A stretch of DNA of 64,000 nucleotides. Origin: Marsupella aquatica (taxonomy: Eukaryota; Marchantiophyta). Positions 7,858-18,028 of this stretch are shown piece by piece (the stretch's first letter is position 1; the number at the start of each line of letters is the position of its first letter). The position numbers and the translations under genes were made by a program. The notes beneath the pieces were generated by a model. The model had not been told where the DNA came from, searched no databases, and was given only the letters and a program-made list of their open reading frames with translations. The stretch covers positions 22,258,001 through 22,322,000 of the forward strand of contig OZ316897.1 in the NCBI GenBank assembly GCA_973895155.1, read 5' to 3'.

Positions 7858-10830
7858 CTAAATGGAAGACTCATAGTACCGTTTAATCCTAAACCCATTG
7901 ATTCTAGTGTTAAGTGGGTGACCATCTAAGGTAGTCAATGAAACTGAACCATTATCCCAGATGTGTGTAACTCGGTAAGGACCAATCCAATGAGTATGAA
8001 GTTTCCCAGGAAATAGCATATAACGAGAATCAAAGACTAATGCTAAATCACCAACATCTAACTGCACTACGCGCAGCTTCTTATCATAAGCAAGTTTACG
8101 CTGGTTCTGAATGGTGACTGTATGGTCTAATGCTAAAAGTCTAACTTCTTCTAATTTAACAATATTGGAAAACCGATGTGAGAGACTATCTGAAGGAGAG
8201 AGTCGGTGTGGTACCAAGATACGTTCCGTTGGTAACGAAAATTCTATTGGAATAATACTATTCAGGCCATAGGTCAGATAGAAGGGGGTGTGAAGAGTTG
8301 TAATCTTCTCAGCGGTGCGGTAAGCCCATAATGCAGAATGGAGCTTCACATCCCAATCTGTCTTGTGAGATTCTACCATTTTATTCAGAATCTTGCCCAT
8401 AATGCCATTAGCTCTCTCGGTTAAGCCATTAGCTCGGGGGTTGTAAGGAGTAGTTTTGCGATGCTTGATAAGATAAAGGTCAGTGATTAACTCAATAGTT
8501 GAGTTAAGAAAATGCAAACCCCTATCGCTTACCAACTCCAAAGGACAACCAAACCGGGTGATAATGTGCTCAAAGAGAAATGCAGCTGCGGTTATAGCAT
8601 CATTCTTGCGAGTAGCTTTCGCCTCTACCCATTTGGTGGCATAATCAGTGGCCAGAATAATATATTTGCTTCGGCTTTTCCGAGCTGCTGGAGAAATTGG
8701 GCCAATAAAATCAATCCCCCATTTCTCAAATGGTGCCAACGGAAGGATAGGCGTAAGAGGCCATTTGGAACTAGCAGTGGGCTTCCCGATCCTTTGACAG
8801 GGATCACAGGTCTTAATAAAATTGTAAGTATCTCGATGCATAGTAGGCCACCAGTATCCAGCATCCAAAATTTTCTTAACTGTGGTATTCACAGCATAAT
8901 GCCCACCGGTTTCTCCTGAATGTAAAGCTTCAATTACTTGGGGAAGTTCCCTATCCTCTAGACAACGTCGCAATTGTTGATCAGGACCTTGTTTAAACAA
9001 AGTGCCCCGAATAATGGTATAGGGACCCACCTTATGAGCAAAGACAGCTCGTTCTTCCGCATTAAAGCCTTCAGGGAACGTTCCATGAAGCAGCATGTGC
9101 ACAATATTAAAATATCGAGAAGACTCCCCTTCAATGTGCCACAAATGCTCGTCAGGAAATTCATCGGAGAGATTATGCTGATTCTCCGGACCAGGTAACC
9201 GAGATAGGAAGTCTGCATTCTCATGATGTTTGCCAGGTCGGACATGAACTTCATAATCAAATTCTTGGAGTAGTAAAACCCAGCGGGCTACTCGTCCTGA
9301 GAGATCCACTTGGTTAACCAAATATTTTAAGGAATTATGATCAGTGTGAAAAGTAACCTGATACCCCAACAAATAGTGACGAAATTTCTTACACGCAAAG
9401 ACGATGGCCAAAGCTTCCCGTTCAGTGACGGAGTAGTTTTTCTCGGCTGCACTCATTTGGCGGCTGGCATAGTAAATTGGATGGTCACGGTTTTCCACAT
9501 CCTTCTGACTGAGATTAGCTCCAATGCAGAACGCAGAAGAGTCAATGAAGACATGAAACTTCTTAGTCCAATCTGGGGGTGACAAAATAGGTGCAGAGAT
9601 TAACCGATCCTTGAGCAACTGGAATGCTTGCTGCCGCTCCTCATTCCATGTATATTCCACATCACTTTTTAACAGTTGGGTTAAGGGTAAGGCAATATTA
9701 GCATGTTTATAAATGAACCGACGATAATACCCCACATGTCCCAGAAAAGCACGAAGCTGCTTTAAATCGGTCGGTGGTTGCAACTCCATAATTACTCTAA
9801 CCTTCTCTGTATCAACCTCAATGCCGCGTTGTGAAATAACATGGCCTAACAAAATTCCCTCCTTCATACCAATAAAGCACTTTTCTGGATGAAGACACAA
9901 CTGAGCCTCTCTACACTTCTGAAATGTCTTCTCCAAATGGACGAGGTGTTCAGCCGCTGACCCGTAAACACAAAAGTCGTCAATAAAAATCTCCATGAAA
10001 TGCCGCAAATATTCTTGAAAAATAATCATCATAATGCGCTGAAAAGTACCCGGGGCATTACACAGCCCAAAAGGCATCATGGTAAATGCATATGTACCCC
10101 AGTCGGTGGTGAACGTAGTCTTGTCGCGATCCTCCTTCCGAATGGACACCTGGTTATAACCAGAGTACCCATCTAAAAAACTGTATAACTCATGCAAGGC
10201 CACTGAATCAAGTACCAGATCAATAAATGGCAAAGGATAATGATCTTTCCGAGTGGCAGCATTCAACTTCCGGAAGTCTTGACAAACGCGAATTTTCGTT
10301 TTACCATCGGGTCCCGGCTTTTTGGGGACAATGACAATTGGTGAGACCCATTCACTACTCAAGACCGGGTAGATAAATCCAGCAGTCGTGAGCTTGTCCA
10401 ACTCGTCTTTAACCAGGATGGAATATTTGGGATTCAAACGGTACTGTCTCTGTCGGACAGGTACTGCTCCTTCCATAAGGTCAATACGATGTTCGCCCAA
10501 ATGTGGATGGATACCTTTTAAATCAGAATGACTCCAGGCAAAGACATCTTTATACTGGGTTAATAAACTGATATACTGTTCCCGTAGCTCTCCTTCGATA
10601 TGCTTACCAATATTCAAAAACTTGCCTGGCTCAATTTCGATTTTCTGACAAGCTTTTGGATCCACAATTCCATCCGTGAGGTTTGCCGGCTGAAGTCCAA
10701 GTTTGGATACTTCTGGTGCAAATGGCTCAAGGGTAGCTGACACTCCCATATCATGGTGTAAATCCCTATTAGCCTCAGTATTAGGAGGTTCGTCTGCTGC
10801 TGGGCCCACTTCCGATGATGAAGTTAATTG
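7858..10830 (-). CDS. pol: pol of the inner element: RT, RNase H, integrase
   Basis: About 990 codons in the same frame as gag-pro, entered by readthrough of the UGA at 10831-10833; the first non-AUG start-like codon is GTG at 10809. Counted from 10809: RT about residues 120-300 with IRVCQDFRKLN, MPFGLCNAPGTFQR and the active site FIDDF near 274; RNase H from about 421 (FIDSSA...E...TDHNSLKYL); integrase zinc finger H-H-C-C from about 626 (HSGETGGH...CDPCQR); DDE core with Asp in GIDFIGP near 700, Asp in VSDRG near 762, Glu in LTERANG near 796. A C-terminal GPYRV-type domain follows and there is no chromodomain. It makes cDNA and integrates it. All catalytic residues are present, so it is probably functional. 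Confidence 0.95.
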   Translation of the reverse strand, partial: QLTSSSEVGPAADEPPNTEANRDLHHDMGVSATLEPFAPEVSKLGLQPANLTDGIVDPKACQKIEIEPGKFLNIGKHIEGELREQYISLLTQYKDVFAWSHSDLKGIHPHLGEHRIDLMEGAVPVRQRQYRLNPKYSILVKDELDKLTTAGFIYPVLSSEWVSPIVIVPKKPGPDGKTKIRVCQDFRKLNAATRKDHYPLPFIDLVLDSVALHELYSFLDGYSGYNQVSIRKEDRDKTTFTTDWGTYAFTMMPFGLCNAPGTFQRIMMIIFQEYLRHFMEIFIDDFCVYGSAAEHLVHLEKTFQKCREAQLCLHPEKCFIGMKEGILLGHVISQRGIEVDTEKVRVIMELQPPTDLKQLRAFLGHVGYYRRFIYKHANIALPLTQLLKSDVEYTWNEERQQAFQLLKDRLISAPILSPPDWTKKFHVFIDSSAFCIGANLSQKDVENRDHPIYYASRQMSAAEKNYSVTEREALAIVFACKKFRHYLLGYQVTFHTDHNSLKYLVNQVDLSGRVARWVLLLQEFDYEVHVRPGKHHENADFLSRLPGPENQHNLSDEFPDEHLWHIEGESSRYFNIVHMLLHGTFPEGFNAEERAVFAHKVGPYTIIRGTLFKQGPDQQLRRCLEDRELPQVIEALHSGETGGHYAVNTTVKKILDAGYWWPTMHRDTYNFIKTCDPCQRIGKPTASSKWPLTPILPLAPFEKWGIDFIGPISPAARKSRSKYIILATDYATKWVEAKATRKNDAITAAAFLFEHIITRFGCPLELVSDRGLHFLNSTIELITDLYLIKHRKTTPYNPRANGLTERANGIMGKILNKMVESHKTDWDVKLHSALWAYRTAEKITTLHTPFYLTYGLNSIIPIEFSLPTERILVPHRLSPSDSLSHRFSNIVKLEEVRLLALDHTVTIQNQRKLAYDKKLRVVQLDVGDLALVFDSRYMLFPGKLHTHWIGPYRVTHIWDNGSVSLTTLDGHPLNTRINGFRIKRYYESSI

Positions 10831-10833
10831 TCA
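10825..10833 (-). promoter_or_regulatory. Stop-codon readthrough signal UGA-CAA-UUA between gag-pro and pol
   Basis: On the - strand the gag-pro frame reads TCC TGA CAA TTA ACT and then continues open into pol in the same frame. The six bases after the stop fit CARYYA, the established TMV-type leaky-stop context. No further stop and no frameshift is needed to reach RT. Confidence 0.8.
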
Positions 10834-13800
10834 GGAGGGCCTAGTTGGTTTTATGGGAGCATCAGACAGATAAACTTCCAAGTAACGAACTTCCTCCAGT
10901 TCAAATTCCAATGGCTGCAGGACTAGCGAAGAGGTCGAAAAATCCGAGGTGTACCCATCATCTGTTTGTGTTTCTCCAAAATGTGGTTCCGGAACCCAAC
11001 TAACAGTCACCTTAGGCTTCCCAAATGAAAGCTCTTGAGATTGCCAATTAACCTGAACTTGAGCCTTATACAACCATGGTCGGCCTAACAAAACAGGAAA
11101 GCTGGATGGTATTTCCGGATTAATAACCACATAATCCAACAGAAAAGGGACACCAGCAATCAAAGTTTCTACTTTGGTCAGCTTCCCTATGGGTACCACA
11201 CGAGACTGATCCGCCATGCGCAAAATCTTGGGAGTGGGCTCAAACTTAGTGAAACCCAAATTAAATGCTGCTGACTGTGTAATCAGATTAACGCTGGCTC
11301 CTCCATCCACAGGAACTCTCCGAATGACACACCCCTGGATTTGAACCTCAATTTCCATCGGTCCTTTGTCCTCCCACTCTGTTCGTAGCACATCCACAGA
11401 AGGTAACTTCTTCTTCCTCCGTTTTCCTGCAAGGAGGCTCCTCAGCTGTCGCCTATAAACCGGATTGTCCTGTAATAATTCCCCAATGGTGATATGTGCA
11501 GGATGATTCTTGACATCTTCAACAATATCATAACCTGGATTTTTCAGTGGCTCTTTAGCTTTGACTACTACTGGTGGGTTAGGAGATTGCACTTGCTCCT
11601 TAACTAGCTCTTCCAGATGGTCTTTCACTTCCAAAGAGATGTCGGGCAAGAAGTATTTTGGGTCATATCGGTCATAAGCAGGGTCATCTTCTTTGTCGAG
11701 GCCTTCCTTACATGGCTTGCGCCCTTCATCCTTGGGAGCTTTCGCGACCTTCTGATGCTCGTGCTTCTTGGTCTCCTTTTTCTTCGAACGAGTAGTTGCG
11801 TAAATATTAGTCAGAACTTTATCCCGATTCTGAACTCGATCATTCGGCATACCAACTACTTCAGGTTTCACTAAATGACTTACCAAGACATCAGGCACCA
11901 CCCCGGATACTGGTTGATGAAAAAGTGAATCTGGCTTTAATTCCACCCGATTTACATCCATATGTTGAATGAAGCTGCATTGCTCCATCTCTTCAGAATA
12001 AACCATCCGAATCTTGGCTTCAGGTCGACTTGCTTCTTTAACTGGCTCTTGAGCAAATCGAACCATCAGCCTAGGCTTAGCCGGATTCGGGCATTCCACC
12101 GGTAAGTGTCCTTCTTTTCCACAGTTCCCACAGACAGGTGTATACCCCACCTCCTGTTTGGGATAAGGGCACTGGGGTGAATAATGATCAGGTTGGCCAC
12201 AATTCCAACAAGCCCCTTTTTGACGCGGCATTCCTCGTGGTGGGTATCCTCCCGGGGGTCCCATGGGTGGTCTTGACGTTGGTTTATTGAAAGTGGGCTT
12301 AGGTGGTCCCCAAGTCGGTCTGGAAGCAGGAGGTGGTGGGAAATACTGTCCAGGGGGTGCTGTTTGGACGGTATACGTGGGATCGTACTCATACTCCTCA
12401 GCCTCTTCTTGACCATCTACATAATTCACCGGGGTTCGTAATGTGGGGCACTCGTTCGGGTAATGGCCCTGCTGACTGCATCGGGTGCACCATACGTTCA
12501 TTCTCATGGGAGCAGGCAACCTTCGTACTGGTTTTACCGCGGCGATATTGACATTCAACTTGGACAATTGGCCAGAGAGTTCTTCCATCATGCGATCCAT
12601 CTTCTTCTGGTTGGGAACTTTATTATTCCCTTTTACAGAGGATTTCTTCTTTTTAGGAGCAACGGATTCTGAGTCGGAACTTGAGCTTGAACTATCACTA
12701 GTGCTCGAATTTGTACTCTCGTCCTCCTCACTAGTGCTACTTTCACTTGATTCCGTCTCCGAGTCAGATTTAGACCTGGACGTTTTCTTCTTCTTTCTTT
12801 TGTCTTTCTTCAGGTCCTTCTTAACTCGTTTTCTCTCTGAAATCTCCGAGTCTACGTACTTCTGGGCTGCCTCTTGTACTTCTTCCAAAGTGGTGCCACC
12901 TTCTCGTCTCACGTAACGAGCAATCCTGGAGGGTAAACCGTTAATAAACCAGTCCTTGATAGTAGATTTCGAGGTAGCTGGATTATATTGATCTACCAAA
13001 TCCAATAATTTGTCGGCATATTTCCTCACAGACCCATGTTTCTTCATGTGCAGATGTGAGATTCGGGCAAAGGCACGCGCAGCTGCTCCTTCTTCTTTAT
13101 ATTTGGCCAAGAAAGCAGCCTTCAATTTCCCCCAATCCTGCTTGTCCGGAAAACGGTCATACCATTTCTGAGCACCCTTTTTCATTAGACCACCAAACAG
13201 ATTGGCTTTTTCAGCGTCTTGACTCTGTCCATTGGATGCAGCTGCAGCTTCAAATTCTTTCAAATACACCTCTGCATCCTCCTTGGAAGTACCGAAGAAC
13301 CGGTCGTACCTCACATTATTTCGAGCCATCGTGGTTGGAGCTAGGAGGGTAACGAAAGGAAGAGCTGATCGGGTAGCAAATGGGTTTGGGCTGCCCAAGC
13401 CTGAACTGCTGCTTGTCTTACTAGAAGACGAACCACCGGCTTCACTCAGTGGTTCTGGATTATCCAATTGTGAAAGATCGACAGAATTATCTTGGGCCAG
13501 CGATTCTGCAACTGTATTCTCGGGTAAACCCAAATTTCTTCCTTCGGTATGAGATAAGGCCCTCTCAGTGGTACTATCCACACCAGAGTCAATTTGGTTC
13601 ACCGAACGTACTGTCTGCTGGCGGAGCTTGGTCTTTTGAGAACCAATAAGTTTTGGACCTGAACGAAGATTTACAAACAGGGGTCGGGTCGACGTGGGCC
13701 TTTCCAAAGAGCCACTTGCCTCTTGAATAGATCCCACTTGTTTCCACACACTACCCGGTGCAGGTGCTCCTGGTGACTGGAATTCGGGTAACAATGTGCG

Positions 13801-13884
13801 AGGGGTCACTACTAATTTTGCAGCATCCGAATTACTGGAGGTCTTGGTAGGTTTTCTTTTATTCGGTGGATCTCCCTCAGACAT
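10831..13884 (-). CDS. gag: gag-pro polyprotein of the inner element
   Basis: 1017 codons from ATG at 13884. A disordered N-terminus (1-180) is followed by a retrotransposon gag domain (about 185-345; WYDRFPDKQDWGKLKAAFLAKYKEE). A Lys-rich then Ser/Asp/Glu-rich tract (about 350-430) comes next. Three CX2CX4HX4C zinc knuckles lie near 465, 557 and 583 (CTRCSQQGHYPNEC, CWNCGQPDHYSPQC, CGNCGKEGHLPVEC). A retropepsin near 858 has VDGGASVNL as its active site and FPVLLGRPWL as its closing strand, a form common in Athila/Tat proteases. It packages RNA and processes the polyprotein. It ends at the leaky UGA, which would keep gag in excess over pol. One intact ORF, consistent with recent activity. 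Confidence 0.95.
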   Translation of the reverse strand: MSEGDPPNKRKPTKTSSNSDAAKLVVTPRTLLPEFQSPGAPAPGSVWKQVGSIQEASGSLERPTSTRPLFVNLRSGPKLIGSQKTKLRQQTVRSVNQIDSGVDSTTERALSHTEGRNLGLPENTVAESLAQDNSVDLSQLDNPEPLSEAGGSSSSKTSSSSGLGSPNPFATRSALPFVTLLAPTTMARNNVRYDRFFGTSKEDAEVYLKEFEAAAASNGQSQDAEKANLFGGLMKKGAQKWYDRFPDKQDWGKLKAAFLAKYKEEGAAARAFARISHLHMKKHGSVRKYADKLLDLVDQYNPATSKSTIKDWFINGLPSRIARYVRREGGTTLEEVQEAAQKYVDSEISERKRVKKDLKKDKRKKKKTSRSKSDSETESSESSTSEEDESTNSSTSDSSSSSSDSESVAPKKKKSSVKGNNKVPNQKKMDRMMEELSGQLSKLNVNIAAVKPVRRLPAPMRMNVWCTRCSQQGHYPNECPTLRTPVNYVDGQEEAEEYEYDPTYTVQTAPPGQYFPPPPASRPTWGPPKPTFNKPTSRPPMGPPGGYPPRGMPRQKGACWNCGQPDHYSPQCPYPKQEVGYTPVCGNCGKEGHLPVECPNPAKPRLMVRFAQEPVKEASRPEAKIRMVYSEEMEQCSFIQHMDVNRVELKPDSLFHQPVSGVVPDVLVSHLVKPEVVGMPNDRVQNRDKVLTNIYATTRSKKKETKKHEHQKVAKAPKDEGRKPCKEGLDKEDDPAYDRYDPKYFLPDISLEVKDHLEELVKEQVQSPNPPVVVKAKEPLKNPGYDIVEDVKNHPAHITIGELLQDNPVYRRQLRSLLAGKRRKKKLPSVDVLRTEWEDKGPMEIEVQIQGCVIRRVPVDGGASVNLITQSAAFNLGFTKFEPTPKILRMADQSRVVPIGKLTKVETLIAGVPFLLDYVVINPEIPSSFPVLLGRPWLYKAQVQVNWQSQELSFGKPKVTVSWVPEPHFGETQTDDGYTSDFSTSSLVLQPLEFELEEVRYLEVYLSDAPIKPTRPS

Positions 13885-15079
13885 CCCTCATTCTCCAAGC
13901 ACGGGTGATTTTGAGACACCAGACCCGCTCCTCAGGAGTCTTTATGCAAGGAGTCACCATTTAGGTGCGACGTTATCACCCCACTCCGGGAGATATGAAC
14001 CTGCTTCCTCAAAGTGACTTCCCGTAGCGTCGTTCAACATCCCTTGCATGATTCCTCCCCCTTGCTATCCCGTAGCTAATACTTCCCTTCAGTGACCAGC
14101 CGAGATTCTAAAACCTCGTTTTCTCTGGTGCGTCCTTCAGGTTGAGACGCGGAAAGGCACACCAGAAGCGTCGCGCACGTTGGTTCGTCACAGATTCCAC
14201 CGGACGCTGCTCACAGCGTCCACTGGGATCGGACGCTACTCGAAGCGTCCTGACTTGCGGAATCTTCTGGGACGAATCGCATTGGACGCTCTTCGCGGCG
14301 TCCTTCCTTATCTCCTTTACGGTGGCGATTACTGGAACCGGGCGTTCCCCATAATCTCCGACTTCCTTCACCCTGAAATTTCTTTACCACATGGTACGCT
14401 ACACTAGGCCATCCTACTAATCAGACGTCTAACTCCTTCCTAATCTTCTACGCAATTCCTGGTGCATGATTCTTTCCGCTAACTCCCGAATGGAAATGAC
14501 TAAATATCACTCCTGTGTGATCCTACCATTCAGCCTTAATATTACTAAATGCAAACTTTCATCTTCCCACCAGGTGATAGTTAACCAATGTATGCCATTC
14601 CTCCCTCTCAGGCTCAGAACCCAAGAATTAACATAACGATTCCTCAAATTCCTAATTCTTAATGTTCCCAAAGATCGGATAGGTGGCATCGGTCACACGA
14701 ACCAGGATGGTTGGACAATTTTACAAATCATACGTCCCGAGCAACGTTAGAATAACTTCACTTGTCACTCAAAGTGTCTTTGGTGTCTTCGACTATCTCC
14801 AAAGCAACTTGACGAGCAACAGCTCCTCTCTGTGAGGCCTTTTCTGGTGGGAGGGCGGTTTCTTCTCTTAAGTTTGGCACCACAAATTTTTCCAATACTC
14901 TTAAGAGAGCTTCCGGGGCGCTTTGGATAGAGTACGGCATCACCTCGAAATGGAAGCTCTTCATCTTTTTAACTGGAGTGATGACGCATCTTCACAATTA
15001 TAGTAGAACGTGAATTCCTCTCCCGTCTAGCTCCTTCTGGCATACACTGCCTGTACGTCAATTCAATCTTAAATTCGTT
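13885..15079 (-). other. 5' leader of the inner element
   Basis: About 1.2 kb between the primer site and the gag ATG. Contains three clear hairpins of the GACGCT family at 14203-14220, 14231-14250 and 14284-14303 and single half-sites around 14028 and 14166. Several ORFs of 60-87 codons exist, none with recognisable features. It would hold packaging and dimerisation signals; the hairpins are candidates. Confidence 0.7.
14203..14303. repeat. Three GACGCT/AGCGTC hairpins in the leader
   Basis: gacgctgctcacagcgtc (14203), ggacgctactcgaagcgtcc (14231) and ggacgctcttcgcggcgtcc (14284). The third has a compensated-looking change (ggcgtcc opposite ggacgct gives one G-T pair). Same family as the LTR array. 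Confidence 0.85.
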
Positions 15080-15096
15080 CCCCGGCAGCGGCGCCA
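15080..15096 (-). promoter_or_regulatory. Primer-binding site, tRNA-Asp type
   Basis: On the - strand TGGCGCCGCTGCCGGGG lies six bases after the 5' LTR. Its complement ccccggcagcggcgcca matches, with one mismatch, the 3' end plus CCA of plant tRNA-Asp as I remember it (CCCCGGCAACGGCGCCA). This primer class is common in plant Gypsy elements. Confidence 0.85.
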
Positions 15097-15102
15097 AAAA
15101 GA

Positions 15103-16492
15103 TGTCGTATAGTGCTAAGTATCAAAAGTGACTCTCCTCACCTAAAACCAGGGTTTCGATCCCTTTAAGAACAGATTTCAGAATGAATTGTATAACTTTT
15201 ATCACTCCGAGTGATTTAGAGTCTTGAGCTCTATGTTGACTTCACTTCTCAATAAAAAAATCGAATAAACAAACAACAAAGTAACTGAACTTCTGATTTA
15301 TGAATTAGAGAAGAAATGAGTAAGGATTTAGAGACTACAAGCTGCTACTGCCACTCCTTCAGAAAGGATTTGGGCTCAGTATAGACATGAAATCTATCTC
15401 ATAATTCATCCATCTCACTCTTCAAAACACAAAGGTTAATGATAATGGAATTCTCAATCTGATAAAGCAGAAGCTTTCTGATTGCAAATGAATGATATGA
15501 TTTAAAATGCCGTCAACATGGTTTGACATCAGCGATACGCAATTCAGTCAAACTCTAAACCATATTCCAGAATCAAAGCAACAGTACTAACTACTCTGAG
15601 AATCAGAATTTACTTCTCATTTATCATTAACTATTCTTGAATTGGCTAGCGAATCCTGACTCTGCAAGCAAGCCTAGCAGTGAATTCAATACGAGTTTCA
15701 GAAATCTGCAACTGAATTCAATCACCACAGGAATCTCTTGAATTCAATCTTAACTTCAATCAATATAGCTTTACTTCCATACAAAACACTCACAGCATGC
15801 CTTGTTACAATGGAAGGAGGAGAAAACTATTCAGAAGACTCAATTCTGAATACAGTATTAACTCTATTTCTCTCTACTTCAAATGAGCATTCTACTCTGT
15901 CTTATAAGTGCTGGAATCCTAAAATGGAGGAGGTAAGAACAGTCGTGCCTTTCCAAGCTTAAAACTAAACAAAGGAGAAGCACAGCATAAGTACTTCAAC
16001 AAGTGTGGTAGAATACTACTTTACTAGTAATCTACTTCAAAAACTAAGTGTTGAGCGGACGCTGCTAGAAGCGTCGGGAGAATCTGGACGCTGCTAGAAG
16101 CGTCTTAAGTAAAACCAACGGACGCTGCTCACACTGCTCACAGCGTCAATACTAGGGTGGACGCTGCTCACAGCGTCGTGTGTTGAAGCTGACGCTTTCC
16201 ACAGCGTCGGTCGAAATCCTCATAGAGTCTTGGTGGCGGTCGGGCACTGCCAAAAGCGTCATGAGGAGGTTGGACGCTTCCGCAGCGTCTTGAGTAAAAG
16301 AAACGGGCGCTGGTCACAGCATCGGGCAAAGTACACTAGGAATCGTCAGGAAAGCCGGAGATGTCAAATATTTCTATAAGTGTCCAGAACAAGTAAATGT
16401 TGGCCGGAAGGTGTCTAAAGTGTAAGTAAATCTTGTGATATGCTAAAAATAAACAAGTTTCCAGAAAAAATTGCAGGGACACCCATACCACA
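15103..16492 (-). repeat. 5' LTR of the inner element (right copy)
   Basis: 1390 bp, identical to 2945-4334 except at two positions. It starts in element orientation with TGTGGTATGGG at 16492 and ends with ...CACTATACGACA at 15103. It should hold the promoter. Seven hairpins lie at 16057-16324; the last has a cagcatc change (16321) that weakens its stem. Confidence 0.97.
16057..16324. repeat. Hairpin array in the right LTR
   Basis: Copy of the 3899-4166 array. Lies in the U3 side of the 5' LTR in element orientation, so it could act on DNA (dyad protein sites) or, in the 3' LTR copy, in RNA. Confidence 0.9.
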
Positions 16493-18028
16493 GAGTTGGC
16501 CCATGCACATTATGAGGCCAGTATTGCGCGTCCACCGCGATCCAGGTACCAGGCTGCTGCTCCTACACTGGCCACTCCTTCCCGTGTGCCACAGTATGGT
16601 TCCAAGACCAAGCCAACACATGTTGCTTTCATGCTGCCATCTTGCAACTACTGTGGTAACCCTAATCACAAGGCTAATGAATGTGAGATTGTTGCTGAGG
16701 ACCTGTCTTGTGATTTTTGCGGGAAAGTGGGCCACTTGGAGGCAGTTTGTTTTGCCAAATTCCCCGAGAGGAAGCAGCTACGACAGCAGGCCACTCATCC
16801 TGCTCCTATTTCAACTCCCCCACCAGCTAGGAGGGCTCCTACTGCATCAGTTGCTCCTCCTTCCAGTGGCAAAGCATCCAGTGCTAACAAATTGCCCAAG
16901 CAGCAACAAAAGCAACCCGCTCAGAAGGAGGCTCACAACGCACAGGCAACTCAACTCCAGTCTCTGACTCATGAGGTTGAGTCATTACGTGCCCAACTTG
17001 CCAACATCAAAGGCAAGTCCACTGCCTCTGTTGTTCCTTCTCAACCGGCTGGTCACGTGCAACCCATCCCTGGCCCAGGCACCTCTGACAGTTCAGCACC
17101 CCTACCCCGCTCTTTCTATGGCTTGCCATTTGATGCTCATATGGGTGAGTGTGTGTTGTCCTCTGCTCCACAGCCTGGCCTTACAGCAGAATTTTCAGAT
17201 TCATTCGGCCCTTCCTATTTTGCTTACCAGCAGGCCAGTGCTGCCTCCCGTATTGCTCCCACACGCCGCATTGTACAAGCTGATGGTCTTGCTGCTGGTC
17301 CTATGACTAGAGCCAGGGGAGCTCGGGCTGTCATGCCCCAATCTTTTCAGCCACTCACACTTGCTGAAGAGCGCACCTTGTTGGCGAGGGGGGAGGGAGC
17401 TACAGCTACATCCATTCCACCACCAGGTGCTGCTGACATTTCACAGGGAGTTGTTTTTCCTGAGCTGCTTGAGCATTTCACCTCCGGTATGGCACAAAGG
17501 ATTCTTACCACTCCACTTTTTAGTTGCCATGATTTACAACTGGATGCTAGAGCTATCATCAGAGCGCTAGAGGGCTCACTGCATTCTTCATCAGCCCCTG
17601 TGACACCGGTTTTGGAGGTCCAATCTCATGTTAATACTGGACCTTCTTCTTCTCCATTGCATGCTTCCACTGGTTTGGCTATCCCAGTACAGATTTCCAG
17701 TGGTAGAGATGACAGTATTGCTGTAGATTGTGTGACCAGAGCTACACTTGATTCTGGTCATGCTGCTCCATCTTTCCTGGCTATGCTGTTGAGTGGGAAG
17801 ACCATGGACACTAACTCCCTTCACAAGGTACCTCATCATCTGCCAAAAGTGGTGCCTAGTGATAGGACTTTAGTTTCCACCACCATTGCCATTGTTGACA
17901 ACAGGAATTCAGCAGTCAAGTTGGAGGGTCACACTCCTCAGGTGGTCATGCTAGACACAGGCGCTCAACGAGTAATCTTGGGCATTCAGTTTGCCAAGAA
18001 GATGGGACTGCTAACTGATCATTTATAG
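16493..18028 (+). pseudogene. Outer element: gag C-terminus with two zinc knuckles, and the start of the protease
   Basis: Begins with the second target-duplication copy (16493-16497). Two CX2CX4HX4C knuckles (CNYCGNPNHKANEC, CDFCGKVGHLEAVC) lie about 45-75 codons in. A long Pro/Gln/Ser-rich linker follows, then a retropepsin core with VVMLDTGAQRVIL near the end. An in-frame TAG at 18026-18028 cuts the protease in the middle; the frame continues unchanged after it. The stop lies inside a folded domain, so it is most simply an inactivating mutation, although TAG-CAA-TCC is one base from the CARYYA leaky context. Confidence 0.85.

Larger units (their letters stand above)
2945..16492 (-). mobile_element. 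Inner young Athila/Tat-like Ty3/Gypsy retrotransposon, 13,548 bp
   Basis: A complete element on the - strand: TG...CA LTRs of 1390 bp at each end, 5-bp target duplication, primer site, gag-pro, pol, duplicated polypurine tract and two extra ORFs before the 3' LTR. The LTRs differ at only two positions (3815/15973 and 4163/16321), so insertion is very recent. All four large ORFs are open. The RT active site FIDDF, the protease DGGAS motif, the lack of a chromodomain and the extra ORF downstream of pol point to the Athila/Tat branch of plant Gypsy elements; that family placement is from memory of the lineages, not from a tree. It is inserted antisense in the gag of the outer element. Confidence 0.95.
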
